From contig NZ_RZYA01000001.1 in NCBI RefSeq assembly GCF_004005495.1, positions 310,001 through 374,000 of the forward strand: a DNA stretch of 64,000 nucleotides. Reading direction: 5' to 3'. Position 1 is the stretch's first letter, and each line of letters starts with the position of its first letter. Made by a program: the position numbers and the translations under genes. The notes beneath the pieces are model-generated. The model was not told the DNA's origin and searched no databases. It saw nothing but the letters and a program-made list of their open reading frames with translations. Below are positions 31,459 through 39,337 of the stretch, in pieces. The DNA comes from Streptomyces antnestii. Its GTDB lineage: Bacteria > Actinomycetota > Actinomycetes > Streptomycetales > Streptomycetaceae.

Positions 31459-32817
31459 CTAGAAGTCCCAGCCGTCGTCGTCGGTGGCCTGCGTGGCCTC
31501 GTCCGCAGCGGCGGCCTGCGGCTTCCCGCCGAAGGCCTCGCCCGCCATGCCCGCGGCGAGCGTCGTGCCGTCCGCGGGGTCGATCAGCAGGAACGAACCG
31601 GTGCGGCGCGAGTCGGCGTAGTCGTCGAGCGCGATCGGCTCGGCGGTGCGGACCTTGACGCGGCCGATGTCGTTGGCGACGAGCTGCCCCGGCTCCGGGT
31701 GCTGCGAGAGGTCGTCGAGGGTGAGCCGCGAGGGGATCTCCTTGACGATCGCCTTGACCGTGCGGGTGGTGTGCTTCAGGAGCACCCGCTGGCCGACCGC
31801 GAGGGGCTGGTCCGCGACGTGGCAGACGGTCGCCTCGACGTCCTGCGAGGTGGCGGGCGCGTCACCGCTCGGCACGATCAGGTCGCCGCGCGAGACGTCG
31901 ATGTCGTCCTCCAGGAGGAGCGTCACCGACTGCGGCGTCCACGCCACGTCGACCGACTTGCCGAGCAGGTCGATGCCGGAGACCTTCGACGTACGGCCCG
32001 ACGGCAGGACGGTGACGGACTCGCCGACGCGGAACGTGCCAGCCGCGATCTGGCCCGCGTAGCCGCGGTAGTCGGGGTGCTCGGCGGTCTGCGGGCGGAT
32101 GACGACCTGGACGGGCAGCCGCGCGTGGCAGCTCGTCAGGTCGTGGCTGACGGGGACCGTCTCCAGGTGCTCCAGGACGGTCGGGCCGCCGTACCAGTCC
32201 ATGTTCGCGGACGGCTCCACGACGTTGTCACCGGCGAGCGCCGAGATCGGGATCGCGGTGATCTCGGGGACGCCCAGACCGGACGCGTACGCCGTGAACT
32301 CCTCGGCGATCGACGCGAAGACGGACTCCTCGTAGGCGACCAGGTCCATCTTGTTCACGGCGAGGACGACGTGCGGGACACGCAGGAGCGCGGCGACGGC
32401 GGCGTGCCGGCGGGTCTGCTCGATGACGCCGTTGCGGGCGTCGACGAGGACGACGGCGAGGTCGGCGGTGGACGCGCCGGTCACCATGTTCCGCGTGTAC
32501 TGCACATGCCCCGGGGTGTCCGCCAGGATGAACCGGCGGCGCGGGGTCGCGAAGTAGCGGTACGCCACGTCGATCGTGATGCCCTGCTCCCGCTCGGCCC
32601 GCAGACCGTCCGTGAGCAGCGCCAGGTCGGGGGCCTCCTGGCCGCGGCCGAGCGACACCCGCTCGACGGCCTCCAGCTGGTCGGTCAGGACCGACTTGGA
32701 GTCGTGCAGCAGACGGCCCACGAGGGTGGACTTGCCGTCGTCGACGGAACCGGCGGTGGCGAACCGCAGCAGGGTGGTGGCCGACAGGCCGGCCAGCTGC
32801 TCTGTGGTGCTGGTCAT
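31459..32817 (-). CDS. cysN: Sulfate adenylyltransferase subunit 1 (GTPase)
   Basis: 452 residues, EF-Tu-like. G1 is AGSVDDGKSTL, G2 region EREQGITIDVAYRYF, G3 DTPGHVQYTRNM and G4 NKMDLV; two beta-barrel domains follow and the tail ends in an acidic DDDGWDF. CysN hydrolyses GTP to drive CysD in making adenosine phosphosulfate from ATP and sulfate. There is no fused APS kinase domain, consistent with the separate cysC in the operon. The ATG is two bases after the cysD stop; the longer upstream frame is rejected. Confidence 0.95.
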   Translation of the reverse strand: MTSTTEQLAGLSATTLLRFATAGSVDDGKSTLVGRLLHDSKSVLTDQLEAVERVSLGRGQEAPDLALLTDGLRAEREQGITIDVAYRYFATPRRRFILADTPGHVQYTRNMVTGASTADLAVVLVDARNGVIEQTRRHAAVAALLRVPHVVLAVNKMDLVAYEESVFASIAEEFTAYASGLGVPEITAIPISALAGDNVVEPSANMDWYGGPTVLEHLETVPVSHDLTSCHARLPVQVVIRPQTAEHPDYRGYAGQIAAGTFRVGESVTVLPSGRTSKVSGIDLLGKSVDVAWTPQSVTLLLEDDIDVSRGDLIVPSGDAPATSQDVEATVCHVADQPLAVGQRVLLKHTTRTVKAIVKEIPSRLTLDDLSQHPEPGQLVANDIGRVKVRTAEPIALDDYADSRRTGSFLLIDPADGTTLAAGMAGEAFGGKPQAAAADEATQATDDDGWDF

Positions 32818-32819
32818 GT

Positions 32820-33758
32820 CTAGAAGTACCCTTCGCGCTTGCGGTCTTCCATCGCGGCCTCGGACATCTTGTCGTCGGCGCGGGTCGCGCCCCGCTCGGT
32901 GATCCGGGACACGGCGATCTCGGCGATCACGGCGTCCAGCGTCGCCGCGTCGGAGTCGACGGCGCCGGTGCAGGACATGTCGCCGACGGTGCGGTAGCGG
33001 ACGACGCGCTTCTCGACGGGCTCGCCGTCCTTCGGGCCGCCCCACTCACCGGCGGTCAGCCACATGCCGGACCGCTTGAAGACGTCCCGCTCGTGCGCGA
33101 AGTAGATCTGCGGCAGCTCGATGCCCTCGCGGGCGATGTACTGCCACACGTCCAGCTCGGTCCAGTTGGACAGCGGGAAGACACGGACGTGCTCGCCCGG
33201 CGCGTGGCGGCCGTTGTAGAGCTGCCACAGCTCGGGGCGCTGGCGGCGCGGGTCCCACTGCGAGAACTCGTCCCGCAGGGAGAACACGCGCTCCTTGGCG
33301 CGGGCCTTCTCCTCGTCACGGCGCCCGCCGCCGAAGACGGCGTCGAACTTCTCGCTCTGGATGCGCTCCGTGAGCGGCAGGGTCTGCAGCGGGTTGCGCG
33401 TGCCGTCCGGGCGCTCCTTGAGGGCGCCGCGGTCGATGTACTCCTGCACGGACGCGACGTGGAGCCGCAGGCCGTGCTCGGCGACGACGCGGTCGCGGTA
33501 CTCCAGGACCTCGGGGAAGTTGTGCCCTGTGTCGACGTGGAGGAGGGTGAACGGCACCGGCGCGGGCGCGAACGCCTTCAGCGCCAGGTGCAGCATCACG
33601 ATGGAGTCCTTGCCGCCGGAGAAGAGGATCACCGGCCGCTCGAACTCGCCCGCCACCTCGCGGAAGATGTGCACGGCCTCGGACTCGAGGGCGTCCAGGT
33701 GCGAGAGGGCGTACGGGCTGTCGGTCTCTTCGCCCGTGGTGGGTGCGACGGTCGTCAT
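32820..33758 (-). CDS. cysD: Sulfate adenylyltransferase subunit 2
   Basis: 312 residues. PP-loop ATP pyrophosphatase: FSGGKDSIVMLHLA (about 45-58), then PFTLLHVDTGHNFPE and AVFGGGRRDEEKARAKERVFS. It catalyses ATP plus sulfate to APS with CysN. The ATG overlaps the stop of cysC (ATGA), and cysN follows after two bases. Confidence 0.95.
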   Translation of the reverse strand: MTTVAPTTGEETDSPYALSHLDALESEAVHIFREVAGEFERPVILFSGGKDSIVMLHLALKAFAPAPVPFTLLHVDTGHNFPEVLEYRDRVVAEHGLRLHVASVQEYIDRGALKERPDGTRNPLQTLPLTERIQSEKFDAVFGGGRRDEEKARAKERVFSLRDEFSQWDPRRQRPELWQLYNGRHAPGEHVRVFPLSNWTELDVWQYIAREGIELPQIYFAHERDVFKRSGMWLTAGEWGGPKDGEPVEKRVVRYRTVGDMSCTGAVDSDAATLDAVIAEIAVSRITERGATRADDKMSEAAMEDRKREGYF

Positions 33759-34336
33759 GAGAGACCCCTTTCGGTGAGCAGCGCGTGGAGCGCGGCCGCG
33801 GACTCCTGCACGGTCTGGGTGTGCGACTCGATGCGCAGGTCGGGCGCTTCGGGCGCCTCGTACGGGTCGTCGACCCCGGTGAGCCCCTTCAGTTCACCGG
33901 CGGCCTGCTTCGCGTACAGGCCCTTCACGTCGCGCACGGAGCACACCTCGACGGGCGTGGCCACGTGCACCTCCAGGTAGCCGGTGCCGCCGGCCTGGTG
34001 GCGCTTGCGGACGGCCTCACGGCTGTCCGCGAACGGCGCGATCACGGGGACGAGCGCCAGCACGCCGTTACGGGCGAGCAGTTCGGCCAGGAAGCCGATG
34101 CGCTGCACGTTCGTGTCGCGGTCCTCGCGGCTGAAGCCGAGGCCCGCCGACAGGAACTCGCGGATCTCGTCGCCGTCGAGCACCTCGACCTTGCGGCCCT
34201 CGGCGCGCAGCCGGCCGGCGAGTTCGTTGGCGATCGTGGTCTTGCCCGCGCTCGGCAGACCCGTGAGCCAGACGGTGGCTCCGGTCACTTGCTTCTCCAA
34301 AGTCTCTGTGGACTGACTCGGTGTCTGAGGGGGCAT
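33755..34336 (-). CDS. cysC: Adenylyl-sulfate kinase
   Basis: 193 residues. P-loop TGLPSAGKTTIANEL (about 23-37), the APS-binding FSREDRDTNVQRIGFLAELLARN and the lid region CSVRDVKGLYAKQAAGELKG. It phosphorylates APS to PAPS. The next-but-one enzyme, CysH, has iron-sulfur cysteines of the APS-reducing type, so CysC may serve PAPS-dependent sulfation instead of reduction. The ATG shares bases with the cysH stop (TGATG). Confidence 0.93.
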   Translation of the reverse strand: MPPQTPSQSTETLEKQVTGATVWLTGLPSAGKTTIANELAGRLRAEGRKVEVLDGDEIREFLSAGLGFSREDRDTNVQRIGFLAELLARNGVLALVPVIAPFADSREAVRKRHQAGGTGYLEVHVATPVEVCSVRDVKGLYAKQAAGELKGLTGVDDPYEAPEAPDLRIESHTQTVQESAAALHALLTERGLS

Positions 34337-35049
34337 CAGCCGTGGATCCCGCATTCGGTCTTGTTGCTGCCGGACCAGCGGCCCGCCCGCGCGTCCTCGC
34401 CCTCGAGGAGACGCCGGGTGCAGGGGGCGCAGCCCACGGAGCCGTAGCCGTCCATGAGCAGGGGGTTGGTCAGCACGCCGTGCTCGGCGACGTACGCGTC
34501 GACGTCGTCCTGCGTCCAGCGGGCGATCGGCGAGACCTTCACCTTGCGGCGCTTCTCGTCCCAGCCGACGACCGGGGTGTTCGCCCGCGTCGGGGACTCG
34601 TCGCGGCGCAGTCCCGTGGCCCACGCCGTGTACGAACTCAGGCCCTCCTCAAGAGGCTTGACCTTCCGCATGGCGCAGCACAGGTCGGGGTCGCGGTCGT
34701 GCAGCTTCGGACCGAACTCCGCGTCCTGCTCGGCGACGGTCTGCCGCGGGGTGAGCGTGATGACGTTGACGTCCATCACGGCCTCGACGGCGTCGCGGGT
34801 GCCGATGGTCTCGGGGAAGTGGTAGCCGGTGTCGAGGAAGACGACGTCCACGCCGGCCCTGACGCGCGACGCGAGGTGCGCGACGACCGCGTCCTCCATG
34901 GAGGAGGTGACGCAGAAGCTCGTGCCGAACGTGTCGATGGCCCAGGTGAGGATCTCCAGGGCGGACGCGTCCTCAAGGTCACGCCCGGCCCGCTCGGCCA
35001 CTTCTCGCAGGTCGAGTTCCGTCAGCTCAGTGTCCTGAGTGGTCGTCAT
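34336..35049 (-). CDS. cysH: APS/PAPS reductase, iron-sulfur type
   Basis: 237 residues. PP-loop-like SSMEDAVVAHLA, substrate region FLDTGYHFPET and the C-terminal tail. Two cysteine pairs, in DLCCAMRKVKPLE and GSVGCAPCTRR, bind a 4Fe-4S cluster and mark the APS-reducing type. The catalytic Cys is in KTECGIHG at the end. It reduces APS to sulfite using thioredoxin or a similar thiol. Start overlaps the stop of the zinc-ribbon gene. Confidence 0.94.
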   Translation of the reverse strand: MTTTQDTELTELDLREVAERAGRDLEDASALEILTWAIDTFGTSFCVTSSMEDAVVAHLASRVRAGVDVVFLDTGYHFPETIGTRDAVEAVMDVNVITLTPRQTVAEQDAEFGPKLHDRDPDLCCAMRKVKPLEEGLSSYTAWATGLRRDESPTRANTPVVGWDEKRRKVKVSPIARWTQDDVDAYVAEHGVLTNPLLMDGYGSVGCAPCTRRLLEGEDARAGRWSGSNKTECGIHG

Positions 35050-35357
35050 ATCTCTTCCCCTCCACCGTCATTGCGCTGAACGCTGCCCTCTTCAGAGGCA
35101 TTCGCCTCCGGAGCGCCGAAGTCGGTGTCGAGCAGCCGACCGTGCTCAGCCCCTCCTTCGTCAGGGCCTCCGCGCGCTCGGCTGCTCGACACCGACGCGC
35201 TCCTGCGGCTCACGCCCCGGGCCAGCAGCCCGAGGAACTTCAGCTGGAAGGCCCGATTGCACGCCGCGCATTCCCACGCGCCGTGACCCTGCTCGTTCGG
35301 ACGCAGGTCCTCGTCACCGCAGTAGGGGCAGAAGAAGGGGGCCGCACGCTCGCTCAC
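35046..35357 (-). CDS. Small zinc-ribbon protein of the sulfur operon, with C-terminal insertion
   Basis: 103 residues from a GTG that overlaps the sulfite reductase stop (GTGA). Residues 1-50 hold two CxxC knuckles (FFCPYCGDEDL, WECAACNRAF), a rubredoxin or zinc-ribbon-like site, then LKFLGLLARG. This small protein is regularly found between sulfite reductase and cysH in Streptomyces and may assist electron or sulfur transfer; its function is unproven. Homologues, as recalled, are about 60 residues and end soon after LLARG with a DDGGEEI-like tail. Here roughly 45 low-complexity residues separate LLARG from QRNDGGGEEI, and the DNA coding for them carries a long inverted repeat. Confidence 0.7.
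   Translation of the reverse strand: MSERAAPFFCPYCGDEDLRPNEQGHGAWECAACNRAFQLKFLGLLARGVSRRSASVSSSRARGGPDEGGAEHGRLLDTDFGAPEANASEEGSVQRNDGGGEEI
35121..35196. repeat. Perfect 19-bp inverted repeat inside the zinc-ribbon gene
   Basis: gtcggtgtcgagcagccga at 35121-35139 is repeated as its exact complement at 35178-35196, with a 38-base spacer. It lies in the part of the gene that encodes the extra low-complexity residues. The frame is preserved through it. This looks like insertion of a small palindromic element. Confidence 0.8.
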
Positions 35358-37051
35358 GACAGCGACTCCTCGGACGCACGCGCGGTCCACGTGGCGAAGC
35401 GCTCGCCGTCCTCGCGCTCCGCCTGGAAGCGCTTGAGGACTCGCTCGACGTAGTCGGGGAGCTCGGCCGCGGTGACCTTCAGGCCACGGACCTTGCGGCC
35501 GAACCCGGCCTCCAGGCCGAGCGCGCCGCCCAGGTGGACCTGGTAGCCCTCGACCTGGTTGCCGTCCTTGTCCAGCATCAGCTGGCCCTTGAGACCGATG
35601 TCCGCGACCTGGATACGGGCGCAGGCGTTCGGGCAGCCGTTGATGTTGATGGTGAGCGGCTCGTCGAACTCCGGGACGCGGCGCTCCAGTTCGTCGATCA
35701 GCGAGGCGCCGCGCGCCTTGGTCTCGACGATGGCGAGCTTGCAGAACTCGATGCCCGTGCAGGCCATGGTGCCGCGCCGGAACGGGGAGGCGTTGACCTT
35801 CAGGTCCAGGGACTCAAGACCGGCGACCAGCGACTCGATCTGGTCCTCGGTGACGTCGAGCACGATCATCTTCTGCTCGGCGGTGGTGCGCAGACGGCCC
35901 GAGCCGTGCTCGCCCGCGAGCTCGGCGATCTTGGTGAGGGTCGTGCCGTCGACCCGGCCGACGCGGGGCGCGAAGCCCACGTAGAAGCGGCCGTCCTTCT
36001 GGCGGTGCACGCCGAGGTGGTCGCGCCAGGTGCCGGCGGGCTGCTCGGGCGCGGGGCCGTCGACCAGCTTCCGCTGGAGGTACTCGTCCTCAAGGATCTG
36101 CCGGAACTTCTCGGTGCCCCAGTCGGCGAGCAGGAACTTCAGACGGGCACGGGTGCGCAGGCGGCGGTAGCCGTAGTCGCGGAAGATGCCGATGACGCCG
36201 CCGTACACGTCCGGCACCTCGTCGAGCGGCACCCAGGCGCCGAGGCGCTGGCCGAGCTTGGGGTTGGTGGACAGGCCGCCGCCGACCCACAGGTCGAAGC
36301 CGGGGCCGTGCTCGGGGTGGTTCACGCCGACGAACGCGATGTCGTTGATCTCGTGCGCCACGTCGAGCTGCGGTGAACCGGAGATGGCGGTCTTGAACTT
36401 GCGGGGCAGGTTTGAGAACTCGGGGTTGCCGATGAAGCGGCGCTGGATCTCGTCGATGGCGGGCGTGCCGTCGATGATCTCGTCGGCCGCGACCCCGGCG
36501 ACGGGCGAACCGAGGATGACGCGGGGCGTGTCACCGCAGGCCTCGGTCGTGGAGAGCCCGACCGCTTCGAGGCGCCGCCAGATCTCGGGCACGTCCTCGA
36601 TACGGATCCAGTGGTACTGGATGTTCTGCCGGTCGGTGATGTCGGCGGTCCCGCGCGCGAACTCCTGCGAGATCTCGCCGATGACGCGCAGCTGCTCGGT
36701 GGTCAGCCGGCCGCCGTCGATGCGGACGCGGAGCATGAAGAACTCGTCGTCCAGCTCCTCCGGCTCCAGGATCGCGGTCTTGCCGCCGTCGATCCCGGGC
36801 TTGCGCTGGGTGTAGAGCCCCCACCAGCGCATCCGGCCACGGAGGTCATTGGGGTCGATGGAGTCGAAACCGCGCTTGGAGTAGATCGTCTCAATGCGTG
36901 TCCGCACATTGAGACCGTCGTCGTCCTTCTTGAACTGCTCGTTGCCGTTGAGCGGCGTGAAGTGACCCGCGGCCCACTGGCCCTCGCCGCGGTGACGGCT
37001 CACCTTGCGGCGCGGCGCGGCGGTCGTGGGCTTTTCAGGGGTGGCAGCCAT
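35354..37051 (-). CDS. sir: Ferredoxin-type sulfite (nitrite) reductase
   Basis: 565 residues with the two-fold repeat of the nitrite/sulfite reductase family. Ferredoxin-like half-domains begin EEFFMLRVRIDGGRLTTEQL-like and RFYVGFAPRVGRVDGTTL. The siroheme-4Fe-4S site has TACTGIEFC-type spacing: MACTGIEFCKLA and NINGCPNACAR supply the four cysteines. It reduces sulfite to sulfide with six electrons. First large gene of the operon. Start is ATG 37051 with GAAGGACG upstream. Preceded by a cysteine-containing leader peptide. Confidence 0.93.
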   Translation of the reverse strand: MAATPEKPTTAAPRRKVSRHRGEGQWAAGHFTPLNGNEQFKKDDDGLNVRTRIETIYSKRGFDSIDPNDLRGRMRWWGLYTQRKPGIDGGKTAILEPEELDDEFFMLRVRIDGGRLTTEQLRVIGEISQEFARGTADITDRQNIQYHWIRIEDVPEIWRRLEAVGLSTTEACGDTPRVILGSPVAGVAADEIIDGTPAIDEIQRRFIGNPEFSNLPRKFKTAISGSPQLDVAHEINDIAFVGVNHPEHGPGFDLWVGGGLSTNPKLGQRLGAWVPLDEVPDVYGGVIGIFRDYGYRRLRTRARLKFLLADWGTEKFRQILEDEYLQRKLVDGPAPEQPAGTWRDHLGVHRQKDGRFYVGFAPRVGRVDGTTLTKIAELAGEHGSGRLRTTAEQKMIVLDVTEDQIESLVAGLESLDLKVNASPFRRGTMACTGIEFCKLAIVETKARGASLIDELERRVPEFDEPLTININGCPNACARIQVADIGLKGQLMLDKDGNQVEGYQVHLGGALGLEAGFGRKVRGLKVTAAELPDYVERVLKRFQAEREDGERFATWTARASEESLS

Positions 37052-37175
37052 GGGTTTACGTCCTTCAAAACGGGCTGAGGGCGGCTCTGACCTGCACACT
37101 CGCGCAGGGGCGCGGCGGTGCGCAGGGGGAGTTAAAGGAAAAGCGTGCGGCGGTGCTGGGTCCTTGAAGGACGCT

Positions 37176-37259
37176 TCAGCGCGCCGGACACATGGCGCTG
37201 GACATGCGGCCGAGGTCGACGTGCCGCCGACTCACCAAGGCAATTCCAGCTCGAGACAT
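37176..37259 (-). CDS. Cysteine-containing leader peptide upstream of sulfite reductase
   Basis: 27 residues, beginning MSRAGIALVSRRHVDLG and ending SSAMCPAR. This matches, from memory, the putative leader peptide found ahead of the sulfite reductase gene in many Streptomyces. The single Cys is four residues from the end, a layout suited to sensing charged tRNA-Cys by ribosome stalling. A small inverted repeat, GTCCTT-C-AAGGAC, follows the stop in the 125-base gap before the reductase ATG and could be part of an attenuator. Confidence 0.75.
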   Translation of the reverse strand: MSRAGIALVSRRHVDLGRMSSAMCPAR

Positions 37260-37300
37260 GACGGAAGCGTGGCACGCGCCTTTAGACTCAGTCCAGCACT

Positions 37301-37315
37301 GTCCACAAAGTGGAC
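37301..37315. promoter_or_regulatory. Palindrome at the sulfur operon promoter
   Basis: GTCCAC-AAA-GTGGAC is a perfect inverted repeat. On the minus strand it overlaps a possible -35 (TTGTGG), with an 18-base spacer to TAAAGG, and the leader peptide starts 19 bases later. It is a likely operator for the sulfate-assimilation operon. The regulator is not in the window. Confidence 0.5.
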
Positions 37316-37424
37316 AAGAACGTCTCGCATCGTGGACGGATGTGTCGCGCGTCACTGGAGAGTACGGGAAAGGGGCGCCCCGGTGCCCGGGACGCCCCTC
37401 GTGATCTTGCCCGTCCTGCCCTGC

Positions 37425-37991
37425 CTACGCCCCCGGCCACGGCCCCGGAGTCGCCACCTCGGGCTCCTCCTCGACCTTGGTGTCGAAGAGGCGGAAACCG
37501 CGCCGCTCGTAGTTCGCCATCGCGTGCTCGCCGTCCTTGCTGCACGTGTGCAGCCACACCCGCTTCGTCGGCTCGCGGTCCGGCCACCGATCGGCCAGAT
37601 CCCACGCGCGCGCCACACCGTACGACAGGAGGTGACCGCCGATGCGGCGCCCTCGGAAGGCGGGGATCAGGCCGAAGTAGACGACCTCGACGACACCGTC
37701 GTCCTGCGCCTCCAGCTCGACGTACCCGGCGGGCGTCCCCTTCTCGTACGCCACCCAGGTCTCCGTGCCCGGCCGTGCGAGGACGTCCTGCCACTGCGCG
37801 TACGTCCAGGCGAGGCGGTCCGTCCAGAGGATGTCGCCCCCGACGGACGCGTACAGGAAGCGGCTGAACTCCGGCGAGGGCACCTCGGCGCGGACGATCT
37901 CGACGTCCTTGCCCTCGGGCGCGGCGGCCGGCAGGAGGTCGGTCGGAGCGGTCTGCTCCAGGGACCAGGTGGTCACGACGATGTTGCTCAT
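37425..37991 (-). CDS. GNAT family N-acetyltransferase
   Basis: 188 residues. The acetyl-CoA-binding motif is VVYFGLIPAFRGRRIGGHLLSYG (R/Q-x-x-G-x-G/A form, about 120-140), followed by VWLHTCSKDGEHAMANYERRGFRLFD, the usual C-terminal half. Substrate unknown. The start ATG at 37991 fits MSNIVVTTWSLE; the frame is open further upstream without a ribosome site. Single gene, divergent from the metalloprotease gene. Confidence 0.88.
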   Translation of the reverse strand: MSNIVVTTWSLEQTAPTDLLPAAAPEGKDVEIVRAEVPSPEFSRFLYASVGGDILWTDRLAWTYAQWQDVLARPGTETWVAYEKGTPAGYVELEAQDDGVVEVVYFGLIPAFRGRRIGGHLLSYGVARAWDLADRWPDREPTKRVWLHTCSKDGEHAMANYERRGFRLFDTKVEEEPEVATPGPWPGA

Positions 37992-38102
37992 ACGCGTCAG
38001 GCAATCACGGGCCCCGCACCCTGGCCAAAGCGGTCCGGAATACGGGAAGATCCGCCCGCGCCATGCCACCCCCCTCGCGTACGACGCACTCGGAGGAAGT
38101 TC

Positions 38103-39167
38103 ATGTCCCGCAGGACAGCTCGCCGCACACCCCGCGGTCTCCTCGCCACGGCCATCGCCACCGTGGCCCTCGCGACCCTCGCCGCCCCGGCCTCCGCCGG
38201 GGTGGGCACGACGGGTGCGCAGACCGCCGCCCCGCAGGGCCGGATCTTCATGGTCAACCCCGTCCAGTCGTCCGGCGACCAGAACCTCACCGACGGCAAG
38301 GACTCCGCGACCGCGGTGCCCGCCTCCGCCTACACCCTCGCCGGCCTGCGCAATCTCGACGCGAGCGGCGGCCTCTCGGGCAGGTGGGCCACCGTGAGAT
38401 CGAACACCGGCGCCGCCGCCAAGGTCGCCGACGCCGCCGGGTACGACCGCCACGACGACCAGTTCGAGCAGGTCATGGCGTACTTCTGGGTCAACGAGGC
38501 GCAGGAGTACCTGCAGAGCCTCGGCTTCGGCAGCGAGCTGCCCGGCGCCAACGACCGGGCGCAGCCGGTCCGCATCGACCAGTGGGGCGCCGACAACTCC
38601 TTCTTCACCGACAAGAAGGCCGAGATCCGCTACGGCAAGGGCGGCGTCGACGACGCCGAGGACGCCGAGGTCATCGTCCACGAGTACGGACACGCCGTGC
38701 ACAACGCGCAGGTCCCCGGCTTCGGCACCTCCGAGGAGGCCGGGTCGATCGGTGAGGCCTGGGGCGACTACCTGGCCGTGTCCGTCGGCGCCTACGCGGA
38801 CGCCAAGTACGGCTGGCCCCGCAGGACCGACCTCGCCTGCGTCGCCGACTGGGACTCCGTCTCCTACACGGCCACCGTCCCGCACTGCCTGCGCCGCCTC
38901 GACACCGACAAGACGTACGCCGACAAGGTCGGGGAGGTGCACGCGGACGGCGAGATCTGGTCCCGGGCGCTCTTCGACATCAGGAACGCGCTCGGCGCCC
39001 GCACCGCCGACCGCGTCATCGTCGACGCGCAGTTCGGCTTCGCGCCCGACACCAGTTTCAAGGACGCGGCGCTCACGACCGTCGCGACGGCCCAGAAGCT
39101 GTACGGCAAGAGCGCGGCGGACACCGTGCGCAAGGCCTTCCAGGCCCGGGGCATCCCGGGCGTCTGA
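38103..39167 (+). CDS. Secreted M36 (fungalysin)-like metalloprotease
   Basis: 354 residues. ATG with GGAGGAAG just upstream; signal peptide about 1-36 (GLLATAIATVALATLAAPASA). The zinc site is EVIVHEYGHAVHN (HExxH) with EAWGDYLAVS downstream giving the third ligand Glu, the arrangement of M36 and related gluzincins. A C-terminal helical part ends in KSAADTVRKAFQARGI. The protein lacks the long FTP propeptide of fungal members. Predicted extracellular protein degradation. Confidence 0.82.
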   Translation: MSRRTARRTPRGLLATAIATVALATLAAPASAGVGTTGAQTAAPQGRIFMVNPVQSSGDQNLTDGKDSATAVPASAYTLAGLRNLDASGGLSGRWATVRSNTGAAAKVADAAGYDRHDDQFEQVMAYFWVNEAQEYLQSLGFGSELPGANDRAQPVRIDQWGADNSFFTDKKAEIRYGKGGVDDAEDAEVIVHEYGHAVHNAQVPGFGTSEEAGSIGEAWGDYLAVSVGAYADAKYGWPRRTDLACVADWDSVSYTATVPHCLRRLDTDKTYADKVGEVHADGEIWSRALFDIRNALGARTADRVIVDAQFGFAPDTSFKDAALTTVATAQKLYGKSAADTVRKAFQARGIPGV

Positions 39168-39212
39168 GCCACCCCCTCGGGCCCGAGCGGCCCAGGGAAG
39201 TCCAGCAATCCC

Positions 39213-39333
39213 CCTCCGTAAGTCCATGGAGTCGGGGCCGGAGTCCATGGAACGGGGCCCGGCGAGGGCGGCACGCTCTGTGCCACCCCGCCGGACCCGT
39301 TCCTCACCGGCACCCGCCACCACTTACGGAGGT
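39213..39333 (+). promoter_or_regulatory. Inverted repeat able to mask the ribosome site, plus direct repeats, before the beta-helix gene
   Basis: CCTCCGTAAG (39213-39222) is the exact complement of CTTACGGAGG (39324-39333), and the right arm contains the GGAGG ribosome site of the next gene. Pairing in the messenger would hide it. Between the arms, an imperfect 20-21-bp direct repeat (agtccatgga plus a G/C-rich half) occurs at 39221-39241 and 39242-39261. Confidence 0.4.
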
Positions 39334-39337
39334 AGTC

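Noticed and set aside
29033..31462. A plus-strand open frame of over 800 codons across the ABC transporter genes
   Set aside because: It is the complement of three well-supported genes with intact motifs; its own composition is that of a shadow frame.
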